Shown here one piece after another: positions 22,794-29,798 of a DNA stretch of 64,000 nt. Position 1 is the stretch's first letter; the number at the start of each line of letters is the position of its first letter. The translations under genes and the position numbers were made by a program. Source of the DNA: a virus. Below the pieces are notes generated by a model that was given only the letters and a program-made list of their open reading frames with translations, searched no databases and had not been told where the DNA came from. Where the stretch lies: positions 1 to 64,000 of the IMG/VR virus record IMGVR_UViG_3300037247_001044. The stretch is one strand, 5' to 3'.

Positions 22794-22840
22794 CCCCCTC
22801 GGGCCGCCATCCTGGTCGAACCAGCGGACCCTCGGGGGGG
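22794..22840 (-). terminator. Leader hairpin 1 (terminator-like)
   Basis: Reading leftward, a GC-rich stem (CCCCC...GGGGG, with an inner CTGGT/ACCAG hairpin) is followed by TTTTGTTT. Together with the next hairpin it gives two tandem terminator-like structures in the untranslated leader. The rest of 22,553-22,970 shows only a short 7-bp inverted repeat GCTCGAG/CTCGAGC at 22929-22945 and no convincing gene. Confidence 0.45.
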
Positions 22841-22976
22841 ATAGGGACAATCATCGCTAACGCGCAGAACGCGCGCTCGACCAGGAGCGTTCATCAGGGG
22901 CTTCTTTAGTTAGGGCACCAACTTGGCGCTCGAGCTACTCGAGCTTAGAGGTGCCAGTGTTTCGCTTATACCGGCG

Positions 22977-23004
22977 ATTGTAGCAAGTACGCTACGCCTG
23001 TCAA
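22977..23004 (-). promoter_or_regulatory. Leftward sigma-70 promoter with internal operator
   Basis: On the minus strand TTGACA (23004-22999), 16 bases, then TACAAT (22982-22977). The palindrome GTAGCAAGTACGCTAC (22980-22995 on the plus strand) occupies the spacer and edge of the -10, exactly where a repressor would block polymerase. It reads toward the long early operon starting at 22552. Confidence 0.7.
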
Positions 23005-23006
23005 GG

Positions 23007-23252
23007 TCACTTTTTTGGAATTTCTGCAACTTGTCGAAGTTGGTCGGTTTCTACGCCCAGGGCATCGGCCAATCTGTAGAGGACATCACTGCTGGGCGTC
23101 AGGCGGCCCGTCTCAATGCGTGCAATCGTGACCCTGTGCACTTTTACCGTTTTGGCCAAGGCCTCCTGAGAGAGCCCCTGCTGCTTTCTGAGGCGGGGCA
23201 GATTTGCAGACAGTGCTTCTCGCAGTCTGGTTTCGTCAATCATTTCGCTCAT
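23007..23252 (-). CDS. XRE-family repressor
   Basis: 81 residues. Residues 18-72 are a classic HTH_3 domain: LPRLRKQQGLSQEALAKTV, then TIARIETGRLTPSSDVLYRL, then LADALGV. There is no second dimerisation/LexA domain, so it is a short Cro/C-protein-like regulator. Its stop lies just before one operator and its start just after another, so it likely controls the leftward early promoter and its own promoter. The ATG is only 6-7 bases from the -10, so the mRNA may be leaderless. Confidence 0.8.
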   Translation of the reverse strand: MSEMIDETRLREALSANLPRLRKQQGLSQEALAKTVKVHRVTIARIETGRLTPSSDVLYRLADALGVETDQLRQVAEIPKK

Positions 23253-23258
23253 CCTGGT

Positions 23259-23287
23259 ATTGTAGCGAATGCGTTACGCGATACAAT
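23259..23287. promoter_or_regulatory. Divergent promoter and second operator
   Basis: The palindromic segment ATTGTA (23259-23264) ... TACAAT (23282-23287) gives a -10 box on each strand, both matching TACAAT. The operator GTAGCGAATGCGTTAC (23262-23277) matches the one at 22980-22995 at most positions (GTAGC.A.T.CG.TAC). Leftward it would transcribe the repressor, rightward the gene at 23318. The -35 boxes (TTGTAT/TTGTAG) are weak. Confidence 0.6.
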
Positions 23288-23317
23288 AGGAATCGGGGTA
23301 GGTGAAAGGAAAGACGA

Positions 23318-23491
23318 ATGAATCCCGACGACGCCACGTTTGACCAAGGGGTATTATGGGCCGCCGCGCGATTGGTAGAATTTCACGACCAGCCGGGGAT
23401 TGCCAAAGAACTGCTACAGCAGTCAGGCGTCGATGTACTGGAGGCAGACATCACCGACGCGCCATTCATTGCGAAAGCGATGGAAGGATAA
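23318..23491 (+). CDS. Small acidic protein divergent from the repressor
   Basis: 57 residues, plus strand; GAAAGGAAAGACGA precedes the ATG. Helical and acidic (GVDVLEADITDAPF), with no HTH. It lies where lambda would have cro or cII, and is under the divergent promoter, so it may be an antirepressor or regulator partner. Function unknown. Confidence 0.5.
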   Translation: MNPDDATFDQGVLWAAARLVEFHDQPGIAKELLQQSGVDVLEADITDAPFIAKAMEG

Positions 23492-23572
23492 TCCCCGCCA
23501 CGACTTGCGGCAAGAAATGCTCTAGAGTCAGTCCGCTGACATTGTTTGCAACCCGGAATCGAGGACACTCCA

Positions 23573-23872
23573 ATGACGAAGATCAATTACCCTCCCGGGA
23601 AGACCAATATGCCATGGATTTGCGTGGTCGGCGTGGCGGCCATCGGGTGCGTATTAGTAGCGACTGCCGATTACGACGATCCGCTGAAGATTCCCGCATG
23701 CTACTCGACGGTTCTGGATAGGATCACAATATCAATCACACTAAAGTTTGACGACGAGAGCATTTTTCCGTGGCTGACCTGTCGTTCCAATCGCGGACAG
23801 ATTCTGTTGCGGGCGCGCGTCAATAATCTTGTGCGAGGTTCTGAAGACCAGCATATCCGTTGTCAGGAGTAG
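23573..23872 (+). CDS. Membrane-anchored hypothetical protein
   Basis: 99 residues, plus strand; GAGGACACTCC precedes the ATG. One transmembrane helix at about residues 13-32 (WICVVGVAAIGCVLVA), then a soluble domain with three cysteines. In a temperate phage such a gene next to the repressor could act on the lysogen's surface, but nothing specific is visible. The stretch 23873-24016 shows no clear gene. Confidence 0.45.
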   Translation: MTKINYPPGKTNMPWICVVGVAAIGCVLVATADYDDPLKIPACYSTVLDRITISITLKFDDESIFPWLTCRSNRGQILLRARVNNLVRGSEDQHIRCQE

Positions 23873-24016
23873 TCTTCGTGCCGGTATGGTATGGCTCTGC
23901 TGGCGATCAGTTGGAGTAATCCTTAACAGCAGAAACCCCCTTTGCGACAGACGCCGAGAGGTCCAAACTCCCGGAGGTCCAAGCGCCGGCCGGAGCTGCT
24001 TTAGCCGAAATGAAAT

Positions 24017-24331
24017 ATGGCAGACGCCCAAAAAGCCGACTTGGAATTCGATCCGCCCTTGGATGCAGGTATTTCCCACGCGGTACTTGCTTTGATCAGC
24101 CATGGAGTGGAAACTTTCGAGTCGTGCGAGGGAGGGCCTGGGCATGCTTACCCAGTGCCAACCGTGCGATTCCACGGAGAGGCCTCAGAAGGTTTCCGTG
24201 CTTTGGCGGCGGCAATGAAAGAGGGCTTGCCCGTCGCGGAACTAAGGCGGGTGTGGTCCATTCAGGACGAAGAACCGACAGGCCCGTGGTGGGAGATCAC
24301 GTTTGTGAAGATCCCCACCACGGGCCTCTAG
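24017..24331 (+). CDS. Conserved hypothetical protein
   Basis: 104 residues, plus strand. 'LDAGISHAVLALISHGVETFESCEGGPGHAYPVPTVRF' and 'GPWWEITF' form a pattern I recall from bacterial and phage proteins of unknown function. The C-terminal 35 bases overlap, tail to tail, the XRE gene on the other strand. The ribosome binding site is weak. Confidence 0.55.
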   Translation: MADAQKADLEFDPPLDAGISHAVLALISHGVETFESCEGGPGHAYPVPTVRFHGEASEGFRALAAAMKEGLPVAELRRVWSIQDEEPTGPWWEITFVKIPTTGL

Positions 24332-24596
24332 TCGCACTAGGATGCGGGGGCAGAATTTTAGCGAACAACACCGTGTCCTGATCGATGCCGACCGTATGCC
24401 CGGTCGCTTTGCAGATCGCGATCAGGTGGTGTACGTTCGGCTCTTTCTCGCCGCTCTCCAGCCCGCAGACAAAACGCTGGGACACCCCGATCGCGTCGGC
24501 TAGCTCACGCTGAGTGAGCTTCGCTGCCAAGCGGGCGTCGCGGATTTCTTGGTTGAGAGCGGGGCGGGGGATTTTTCGGGTTTTGCGTTTTGGCAT
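24297..24596 (-). CDS. XRE-family HTH regulator (HipB-like)
   Basis: 99 residues. Residues 15-72: IRDARLAAKLTQRELADAIGVSQRFVCGLESGEKEPNVHHL is a full HTH_3, and 'LIAICKATGHTV' closes it, as in HipB-type regulators. No toxin partner is adjacent, so a toxin-antitoxin call is not supported. Convergent with the plus-strand gene at 24017. The 120-base gap to the next gene (24597-24721) has no visible feature. Confidence 0.7.
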   Translation of the reverse strand: MPKRKTRKIPRPALNQEIRDARLAAKLTQRELADAIGVSQRFVCGLESGEKEPNVHHLIAICKATGHTVGIDQDTVLFAKILPPHPSATRGPWWGSSQT

Positions 24597-24721
24597 GTCA
24601 GAAAACCTCGTCAGGGGTCAGTTGCTCAAAATCCCACCCCCGGCGGCCAGAACCCGGGGAGTCTAATTCCGGGCAACGGCCATCACCGTAACCCATACGA
24701 CTAGCCGAGGGGTGGGGAAAT

Positions 24722-24907
24722 CTATATCAGTCGTAGTGTGGCGACTTCAAACAGAATCGTTTTGTCTGGGCAAAACCGGGCACAAGCTCTCTCGCCCATT
24801 ATTTTCATGAACTCGTTATGACAGACGATTGTGTCGCCGTCGGCAGCGTCCGCGATCTTGTCGGCTAGATGTGCTGTCCAGTTGCCCATGGGGATCTCGT
24901 GCTTCAT
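24722..24907 (-). CDS. Small hypothetical protein
   Basis: 61 residues; GAGGAGTTGAA precedes the ATG at 24907. The leader CTAACCCGAGGAGTTGAAA is shared with the next upstream gene (25229). The product has a helical centre and two Cys near the C-terminus (ACARFCPD). Not recognised. Confidence 0.45.
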   Translation of the reverse strand: MKHEIPMGNWTAHLADKIADAADGDTIVCHNEFMKIMGERACARFCPDKTILFEVATLRLI

Positions 24908-24953
24908 TTCAACTCCTCGGGTTAGGGAAAAGGAAATCCTTGGATCACGACGA

Positions 24954-25229
24954 TTAGTTGTCTGACATGAGTCGAACGAACTCGTCGGCATCCTCGTCTG
25001 TGGGAATCCAGTCGGCGTCTTTGTACGCTTCCCAAAAATAGGTGTCGAACACGTCGGCCAACGAACACTCGTAGTCAGCGTCTGAAGATGGATTGATGCC
25101 GGACTCAAGCATCCACTCGGTATCCACTCGCCGAACGACAGGGTCCATGGGGCAGTCGTCGACGTTTTCATCGTTGTAGTAGTCGCGGGCTGTCCGGTAG
25201 ACGTCCTGAAATGTTCCAATAGTTCTCAT
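24954..25229 (-). CDS. Acidic hypothetical protein
   Basis: 91 residues; the same CCCGAGGAGTTGAAA leader precedes the ATG at 25229. Strongly acidic, with aromatic clusters (DVFDTYFWEAYKDADW). Such composition occurs in anti-restriction and DNA-mimic proteins, but this is inference from composition only. Confidence 0.45.
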   Translation of the reverse strand: MRTIGTFQDVYRTARDYYNDENVDDCPMDPVVRRVDTEWMLESGINPSSDADYECSLADVFDTYFWEAYKDADWIPTDEDADEFVRLMSDN

Positions 25230-25258
25230 CGTTTCAACTCCTCGGGTTAGGGTTGGAG

Positions 25259-25367
25259 AAAAAAAGGCTGGCTCCCCGCCGGACGGCCACACGTTGGTTA
25301 GCCTCCAGTGGAGGCCCGCCCGGTGCCCGGTATCCGTCCGCCTGGGCCTGGCGTGGCGGGGAGCCAG
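25259..25367 (-). terminator. Large structured terminator between genes
   Basis: Arms CTGGCTCCCCGCC (25268-25280) and GGCGGGGAGCCAG (25355-25367) are perfectly complementary over 13 bp and enclose about 75 bases that hold a second hairpin (GCCTCCA/TGGAGGC). Reading leftward the closing stem is followed by TTTTTTT. This is a strong intrinsic terminator or an attenuator with alternative folds, just before the gene at 25229. Confidence 0.6.
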
Positions 25368-25372
25368 GGAGA

Positions 25373-25750
25373 TTAGTCGATGTTGTAACCAGCCGCTTCC
25401 AGTTTCGGTCGCAATTCTTCAACCAATGATTGCGGAGCTGCTTCTCCTTCCTCCGCCAGGCCCGCAGTGTCCGGCACGCACATCAAGAGACGTTGGCGGC
25501 GGATGGGTGGGCCGTACGCGATCAGATTCCCGCTGCCGAGCGGGTGGAGGGGAAATTCCTCGTCGCCGGCCGGGTCGCTCGGGTCTATCGAGGAATAGTG
25601 GCGCATGCCATCTGAGTCGATGGGATAGCATTCTGCGTCCGCGGCGCTGATTTCCGCCAGGTGCATATCTACAGCGATCCAGCCGCCTGCGACACTGGCT
25701 GCCATGCCGATCCACTCCGCGGTCTTCTGGTCGATCAATCGGTATTTCAT
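25373..25750 (-). CDS. Hypothetical protein
   Basis: 125 residues; GGGAGAAATGAG precedes the ATG at 25750. Starts with a beta-alpha pattern (KYRLIDQKTAEWIGMAA) and has acidic loops in the middle. Not recognised. Confidence 0.45.
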   Translation of the reverse strand: MKYRLIDQKTAEWIGMAASVAGGWIAVDMHLAEISAADAECYPIDSDGMRHYSSIDPSDPAGDEEFPLHPLGSGNLIAYGPPIRRQRLLMCVPDTAGLAEEGEAAPQSLVEELRPKLEAAGYNID

Positions 25751-25837
25751 CTCATTTCTCCCTTTGCCTCCCCCGATTCTGCGGGGGCCAGGTCGAGAGT
25801 CACTTGCTCTCGGCAAACTCAAGCCGGCCGCCCAGGG

Positions 25838-26017
25838 CTAGACCGGCACTCCATCGCTATCCACAAGGCCCTTAGTCACGTTAGCAGCATAGACTGTCAC
25901 ACCTTCAGCCACTTCGTGAATGTTGTTTTGCAAGAACGTATCTATCGCTTCCGCATCGTCGATCTTATCCCCGTCAAAACTCAGAGTAATCTCAACAGTC
26001 AGTTCGATTCGTCTCAT
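25838..26017 (-). CDS. Small beta-rich hypothetical protein
   Basis: 59 residues; GAGGAGCGAAACG precedes the ATG at 26017. The strand-helix-strand pattern (RIELTVEITLSF, IDTFLQNNIHEV, VTVYAANVTKGL) is like a small alpha/beta sandwich. Function unknown. The stretch 26,018-26,186 contains no clear gene. Confidence 0.45.
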   Translation of the reverse strand: MRRIELTVEITLSFDGDKIDDAEAIDTFLQNNIHEVAEGVTVYAANVTKGLVDSDGVPV

Positions 26018-26186
26018 CGTTTCGCTCCTCGTTTCGGGTTGTCGTTGTGTCCTTGTCATACTTGTATTATACCCTCTAGGTCGTCAGAGTCAATATACCC
26101 CGTGGGGTTTTCTCGATTATTCCCGAAAAGGGCAAGAATGGGGGGGCAGGGTTGCCTAGATTGACATGGGGCGGCGAGTCCACTCG

Positions 26187-26714
26187 TCACCCCCCTCGGA
26201 TCGGCACGTCCTGATGCCCGAGACGATTCAGCCACGGAAACGGCACGGCGGGAATGGGCCGGTCGAGAAACTGGCACAATGGCTCCCAGTCAGAAGCCAA
26301 CGGCACGCAAAGGAGCTGGGCCGGCGGAATGGTGTTCACGATCGTGTCGTGGTGCCAGTCCCACGCAGTCCGCAGCCCGGCACGATCGGTTGGGCTGCAG
26401 CCGAACAATGTGTTCCGATGATACTGATCGTAGATCATCGGCGACGTCCAGAAGCCCGGTATTCGTAGCAGGCTCCTGCGCCAAGCGCTAAATCGCCGCG
26501 TACTCAAGATGAATTTCGAGCGGGGAAACATCTCGAGCAGATCCCGCCAATGCGTAGCGATCAGGACGTCTCCGGCCGCGTCGTGTCCCTCAAGCTGATC
26601 CCAGTGCCGCGGATTGTCGATCGGGTTCCATCCGAGGATGCGGAGCGCTTTCGACAGGCTGGTTGTTCCGCACCGGGGCAGGCTTACAATCCAGACGTGT
26701 GGTTTAGCGTTCAT
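26187..26714 (-). CDS. Sulfotransferase-family protein
   Basis: 175 residues; the ATG at 26714 overlaps the upstream TGA (ATGA). 'VSLPRCGTTSLSKALRILGW' is the PAPS 5'-phosphosulfate-binding loop (normally P.SGTTWL.., here LPRCGTTSL) of sulfotransferases, and 'SKFILSTRRFSAWRRSL' fits the 3'-phosphate-binding strand (K.I...R.P...S). It would transfer sulfate from PAPS to a hydroxyl or amino group of a glycan or small molecule. It is a phage cargo gene, next to other sugar-type enzymes. Confidence 0.75.
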   Translation of the reverse strand: MNAKPHVWIVSLPRCGTTSLSKALRILGWNPIDNPRHWDQLEGHDAAGDVLIATHWRDLLEMFPRSKFILSTRRFSAWRRSLLRIPGFWTSPMIYDQYHRNTLFGCSPTDRAGLRTAWDWHHDTIVNTIPPAQLLCVPLASDWEPLCQFLDRPIPAVPFPWLNRLGHQDVPIRGG

Positions 26715-26914
26715 GGGCATTCGCATTCACCATCAGCGCTCTTTCCGGGCGGCACTGGTGCCTCGCCATACGTCCGGAGCCGTTCCTTCCACGCCGGATT
26801 TGCGTAACATTTCGCACATAGTCCTTCGTGACCAGGGTGACTAGCTACAAACACCGCTGCGTCACCAGACGTAAACGGCGCATGACAACAACTACAAATG
26901 CATTTAATGGGCAT
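26711..26914 (-). CDS. Small zinc-cluster protein
   Basis: 67 residues; GAAGGAAACCGTG precedes the ATG at 26914. CICSCC near the N-terminus and CAKC in the middle form a zinc ribbon. It is coupled to the sulfotransferase by ATGA. Function unknown. Confidence 0.5.
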   Translation of the reverse strand: MPIKCICSCCHAPFTSGDAAVFVASHPGHEGLCAKCYANPAWKERLRTYGEAPVPPGKSADGECECP

Positions 26915-26934
26915 CACGGTTTCCTTCGTGTGGT

Positions 26935-27603
26935 TTAGGGGACATTCTGCTTCTCTTCAAACAGGTGGCGGGCAAGGCCAAAGTCGGCCTGGGTGTCGAT
27001 GTCGATCGAATCGCCGCGCGACACGTACCACGATGGGCGTGCCCCAATATGATAGCCGGTCCGGTCGATGGCGTCGCGGGTGAGAATCGAGAGCGTGAAC
27101 GGAAACGTGTAGAATTGGGGCAGGTTTTGGCCGGTGGTATGCCATTCGCCCCACTGCCAACCGATCGGGCGAAAACACTCGTCGAGCAAGTACGCCTTGT
27201 GTGGATAGACGACACAAATAGAATCGTAGCCGTGGGCTTTTGCGTCAGGCCAAGAATCCAGGACCTCGTGGTATTCGTCAAACAACGGATCGCAGACTTG
27301 CGACCATATCAAGTCATCGTCTCCCGGCACTTGGGCGCAGGTCCATCGAATCCAGTCCCCGAACGATATGCCATTGCTACAGAGTTCAGCGCTACAGAGA
27401 ATCGGCGTCACACCCCAGCGTTTGTTGAGACGCTCCAGCCGTTCGGCGTCCTCACAACTGACGTAGATGTCGGCCGCATCGAGTCCCGCGTTCAGTAGGG
27501 CCTCGATGTTGATATCGACCAGCGAAGATTGATTGTGAAACGGACGCCAGTTTTTATCCGGCACCCGTTTGCTACTTGTTTTTGCGGGGATGATTGCTCG
27601 CAT
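26935..27603 (-). CDS. CMP-N-acetylneuraminate (CMP-sugar) synthetase-like
   Basis: 222 residues; GGAGTGGTACA precedes the ATG at 27603. 'RAIIPAKTSSKRVPDKN' is the CTP-binding start of the NeuA/KdsB cytidylyltransferase fold (IPAR..SKR...KN), followed by 'DIYVSCEDAE' and an 'S.G' loop. It would activate a sialic acid-like sugar with CTP. It overlaps the upstream gene by 32 bases. With the sulfotransferase it suggests modification of a surface glycan. Confidence 0.7.
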   Translation of the reverse strand: MRAIIPAKTSSKRVPDKNWRPFHNQSSLVDINIEALLNAGLDAADIYVSCEDAERLERLNKRWGVTPILCSAELCSNGISFGDWIRWTCAQVPGDDDLIWSQVCDPLFDEYHEVLDSWPDAKAHGYDSICVVYPHKAYLLDECFRPIGWQWGEWHTTGQNLPQFYTFPFTLSILTRDAIDRTGYHIGARPSWYVSRGDSIDIDTQADFGLARHLFEEKQNVP

Positions 27604-28156
27604 TGTACCACTCCGTTTTCGTGTTATAGAGTTCTCGCAATAGCCCGGCCAGCGTTCTCTCAACTCGCGGCCAGACCGACATATCATCGGGCAGTTTGGG
27701 TTTACCAACAAGCCCGGGCGCGTATTCCCGCCCTCCACCACCGGTTCCAATAATCCGAATCCGCTTGTATCCAATCTTGGCCAACCAACTCATGGCGGCT
27801 GCCACGGTGTGGTGATGCGCAACGCCGCCGGTCGAGAGTCGGAAACGCAGGTTATCGGCCATGCAAGAATTGCAGGCGTACCGCAGCCGCTTGTGGGCAG
27901 GGAAGTCGGCGGGCAGTTCTTCCGAACCGATTAGCTTGGACGGGGACACGAAGCAATCCACGCGAGACCAAAGTGGCCGCATCGGTTCCCCAAATCGAGC
28001 GTGGCAGAAAAACGCAAACCGGATCGGCTGCTGTTTTCGCAATAGCAGCCCGGCCTCGTTGATAATCGCGACGTCAGAACCGGGGCAGGCGTCGATCCAC
28101 TTCTGGGCGTGGATGGCCGTCGGTCCCTTGGCGACGATGGTTATGGTGCGGCTCAT
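27572..28156 (-). CDS. MptE/DUF115-like or glycan-related protein
   Basis: 194 residues; GGGAGGACTAGCG precedes the ATG at 28156. It starts with a Rossmann-like strand (ITIVAKGPTAIHAQKW), and 'IRIIGTGGGGREYAPGL' is a glycine-rich nucleotide-type loop. The closest memory is the DUF115/6-hydroxymethylpterin pyrophosphokinase-like fold, found in some motility-protein sialyl modification genes. Its overlap with the CMP-sugar synthetase supports a linked role. The exact reaction is not determined. Confidence 0.5.
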   Translation of the reverse strand: MSRTITIVAKGPTAIHAQKWIDACPGSDVAIINEAGLLLRKQQPIRFAFFCHARFGEPMRPLWSRVDCFVSPSKLIGSEELPADFPAHKRLRYACNSCMADNLRFRLSTGGVAHHHTVAAAMSWLAKIGYKRIRIIGTGGGGREYAPGLVGKPKLPDDMSVWPRVERTLAGLLRELYNTKTEWYNASNHPRKNK

Positions 28157-28179
28157 CGCTAGTCCTCCCACTCGAAGGA

Positions 28180-28269
28180 TCATGGCTTGTTCCTCCGATG
28201 CCCCCGAAGCCGGTAACCGAACCAGAATCCTATATACCAAACGCAAAACACAAATACATATTCGCTCAT
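28180..28269 (-). CDS. 29-residue membrane peptide
   Basis: GGAAAGGCAAAACG precedes the ATG at 28269, which overlaps the stop of the 510-residue gene (ATGA). One aromatic-rich helix (YVFVFCVWYIGFWFGY) and a basic tail. Probably a small membrane protein. Confidence 0.45.
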   Translation of the reverse strand: MSEYVFVFCVWYIGFWFGYRLRGHRRNKP

Positions 28270-29798
28270 CGTTTTGCCTTTCCGAAGCATCGGCCAGCGG
28301 GGGGGCACACGACAAGCCGACCAGTCAGCTCGGCTATTCGTGCGGCCTGGCGTGAATCGCTTTCGACGTAAAACTTGGGTTGGATCGCGCTGCGTTTCGC
28401 GAGGAATGTCTGGAGAGCATCGGCCTTCCATGCGGCGACGTCGGAGCCTCGTCGGTCGGCCAACGACTCCCACGGCCCCATGATGAGTTGTTTGGCCTTC
28501 ACCCCCCAGCGATCCATCCATGCTAGCGTGTCCGGCCGGTAGCGTTCAAGCCGAGCGGTCACGATTAGCTTGGCGGCTCGCTTGCGGACCAAGTGAAGAG
28601 GGGGGGTTTCCTCAAGAAACCGTCGATACCGTGGCCCATCGTCATCGTCGCCGGGCGCGCAGTCGTGGCAGAGAATCCCGTCGAAATCGAGGGCGAATGA
28701 GTCCAGCAAAACCGAGTTGAACAGATTCCATTCCAGCAAATGTGGCCATGGTAAGTCCATCGCCCAAATATCTGGCTTGGCAATTGCCGCCGGGTTGACG
28801 TAGACGGCCGCGTAGATCTTCTCGCCGGGCATCTTCGCAATGACGTTTTTTGTTCTCTTCAGGCTGTTGCCCGTCATCGTAGTATCGTCAATGACAAGGA
28901 TTTTTCCTTTTCCTTTCGGCGTGCCCTCATTCAGTCGCCAACCATTGCCGGCAGGCACCCAATCTCCCTGGTGGTGCCGGATAACGATCATCGGCAGGTG
29001 GAGAGCCATCGACAGAAGCGTCCCCGGGGCAAGCCCAGACCTACTGACGGCGGCGATTTGCGTAATGTCCGGCGGCAATCTCGGAACCAGAGAAAGAGTA
29101 TCAGACGCCAACCGCTCCGTGGTGATATATTCTGGCGTATCGCCGACGGGCCTGAAGGCCGATAGCCAGTTGCCGCGAGGCTTCCATGGGGCGATTTTGC
29201 GGATTGATGTGTTGCGACTGGGTGTCTTCTTGATTGCTTTCTGGACCTTTCTGCGGATCGCCAGCTTCAGGGCCGGTTCTTCCAGTTTCACGACCGAGAA
29301 TAGACGGCGTAGGAATGGCTGGTTCTCACTCATCCACTTTTGGGCTCGCGGTAGGATATCAGCGACAATCTGATCGAGCCGACGAACACAGCCTTGTTTG
29401 CCCCACCGATCCATCCGTCCAGCCAAATCGATACACTCTTGGCAATGAGGCATCCCGGACTTCTCGAACGACTTCAGCAGCATGCTTCCCGGACCCCAGC
29501 CGTTTGGTGGAGGAGCACTCACCTTTGATCTGCTACCTCCACCACCACAAGAGCGGCAACCGCCGGAAGACGGTTTGGATGATTTCGGTTTGGCGGACCC
29601 CCTGCGTCCTCCCCTCTTGGGTGCGGGACGATTGTCAGCGCCGGAGACAGCAGGCAGTCCCATCCTTTCTCGATAGGCATTCAACTTGCCGATGGGCATA
29701 TCGGCCGTCCCATCGCAGATAGCACGGGGGCGACTGCCTTTTGGCCATTGTTCGCAGACGGCGGCCTGGTCGTTTTGCTTCGTCTCTTGTGTGTTCAT
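28266..29798 (-). CDS. Phosphoribosyltransferase-HAD fusion protein
   Basis: 510 residues. After a Gly/Ser/Cys-rich linker (about 60-90), a PRTase domain carries 'KILVIDDTTMTGNSL' (near residue 300), the PRPP-binding loop of type I phosphoribosyltransferases. The C-terminal third begins 'FALDFDGILCHD', the DxD motif of HAD phosphohydrolases, with a later conserved Thr (IVTAR) and Lys. The two could act together in a nucleotide or sugar-phosphate pathway. The ATG overlaps the upstream Cys-rich gene by 4 bases. Unusual fused cargo for a phage. Confidence 0.7.
   Translation of the reverse strand: MNTQETKQNDQAAVCEQWPKGSRPRAICDGTADMPIGKLNAYRERMGLPAVSGADNRPAPKRGGRRGSAKPKSSKPSSGGCRSCGGGGSRSKVSAPPPNGWGPGSMLLKSFEKSGMPHCQECIDLAGRMDRWGKQGCVRRLDQIVADILPRAQKWMSENQPFLRRLFSVVKLEEPALKLAIRRKVQKAIKKTPSRNTSIRKIAPWKPRGNWLSAFRPVGDTPEYITTERLASDTLSLVPRLPPDITQIAAVSRSGLAPGTLLSMALHLPMIVIRHHQGDWVPAGNGWRLNEGTPKGKGKILVIDDTTMTGNSLKRTKNVIAKMPGEKIYAAVYVNPAAIAKPDIWAMDLPWPHLLEWNLFNSVLLDSFALDFDGILCHDCAPGDDDDGPRYRRFLEETPPLHLVRKRAAKLIVTARLERYRPDTLAWMDRWGVKAKQLIMGPWESLADRRGSDVAAWKADALQTFLAKRSAIQPKFYVESDSRQAARIAELTGRLVVCPPAGRCFGKAKR

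Noticed and set aside
22004-22894. Long version of the DUF2190-like gene
   Set aside because: The upstream 114 codons are open only because of GC-rich hairpin leader; composition is not protein-like and a clear GGAAAGGATAGCGG site marks 22552.
24297-24596. HipAB toxin-antitoxin pair
   Set aside because: Only the HipB-like HTH is present; neither neighbour resembles HipA or another toxin.
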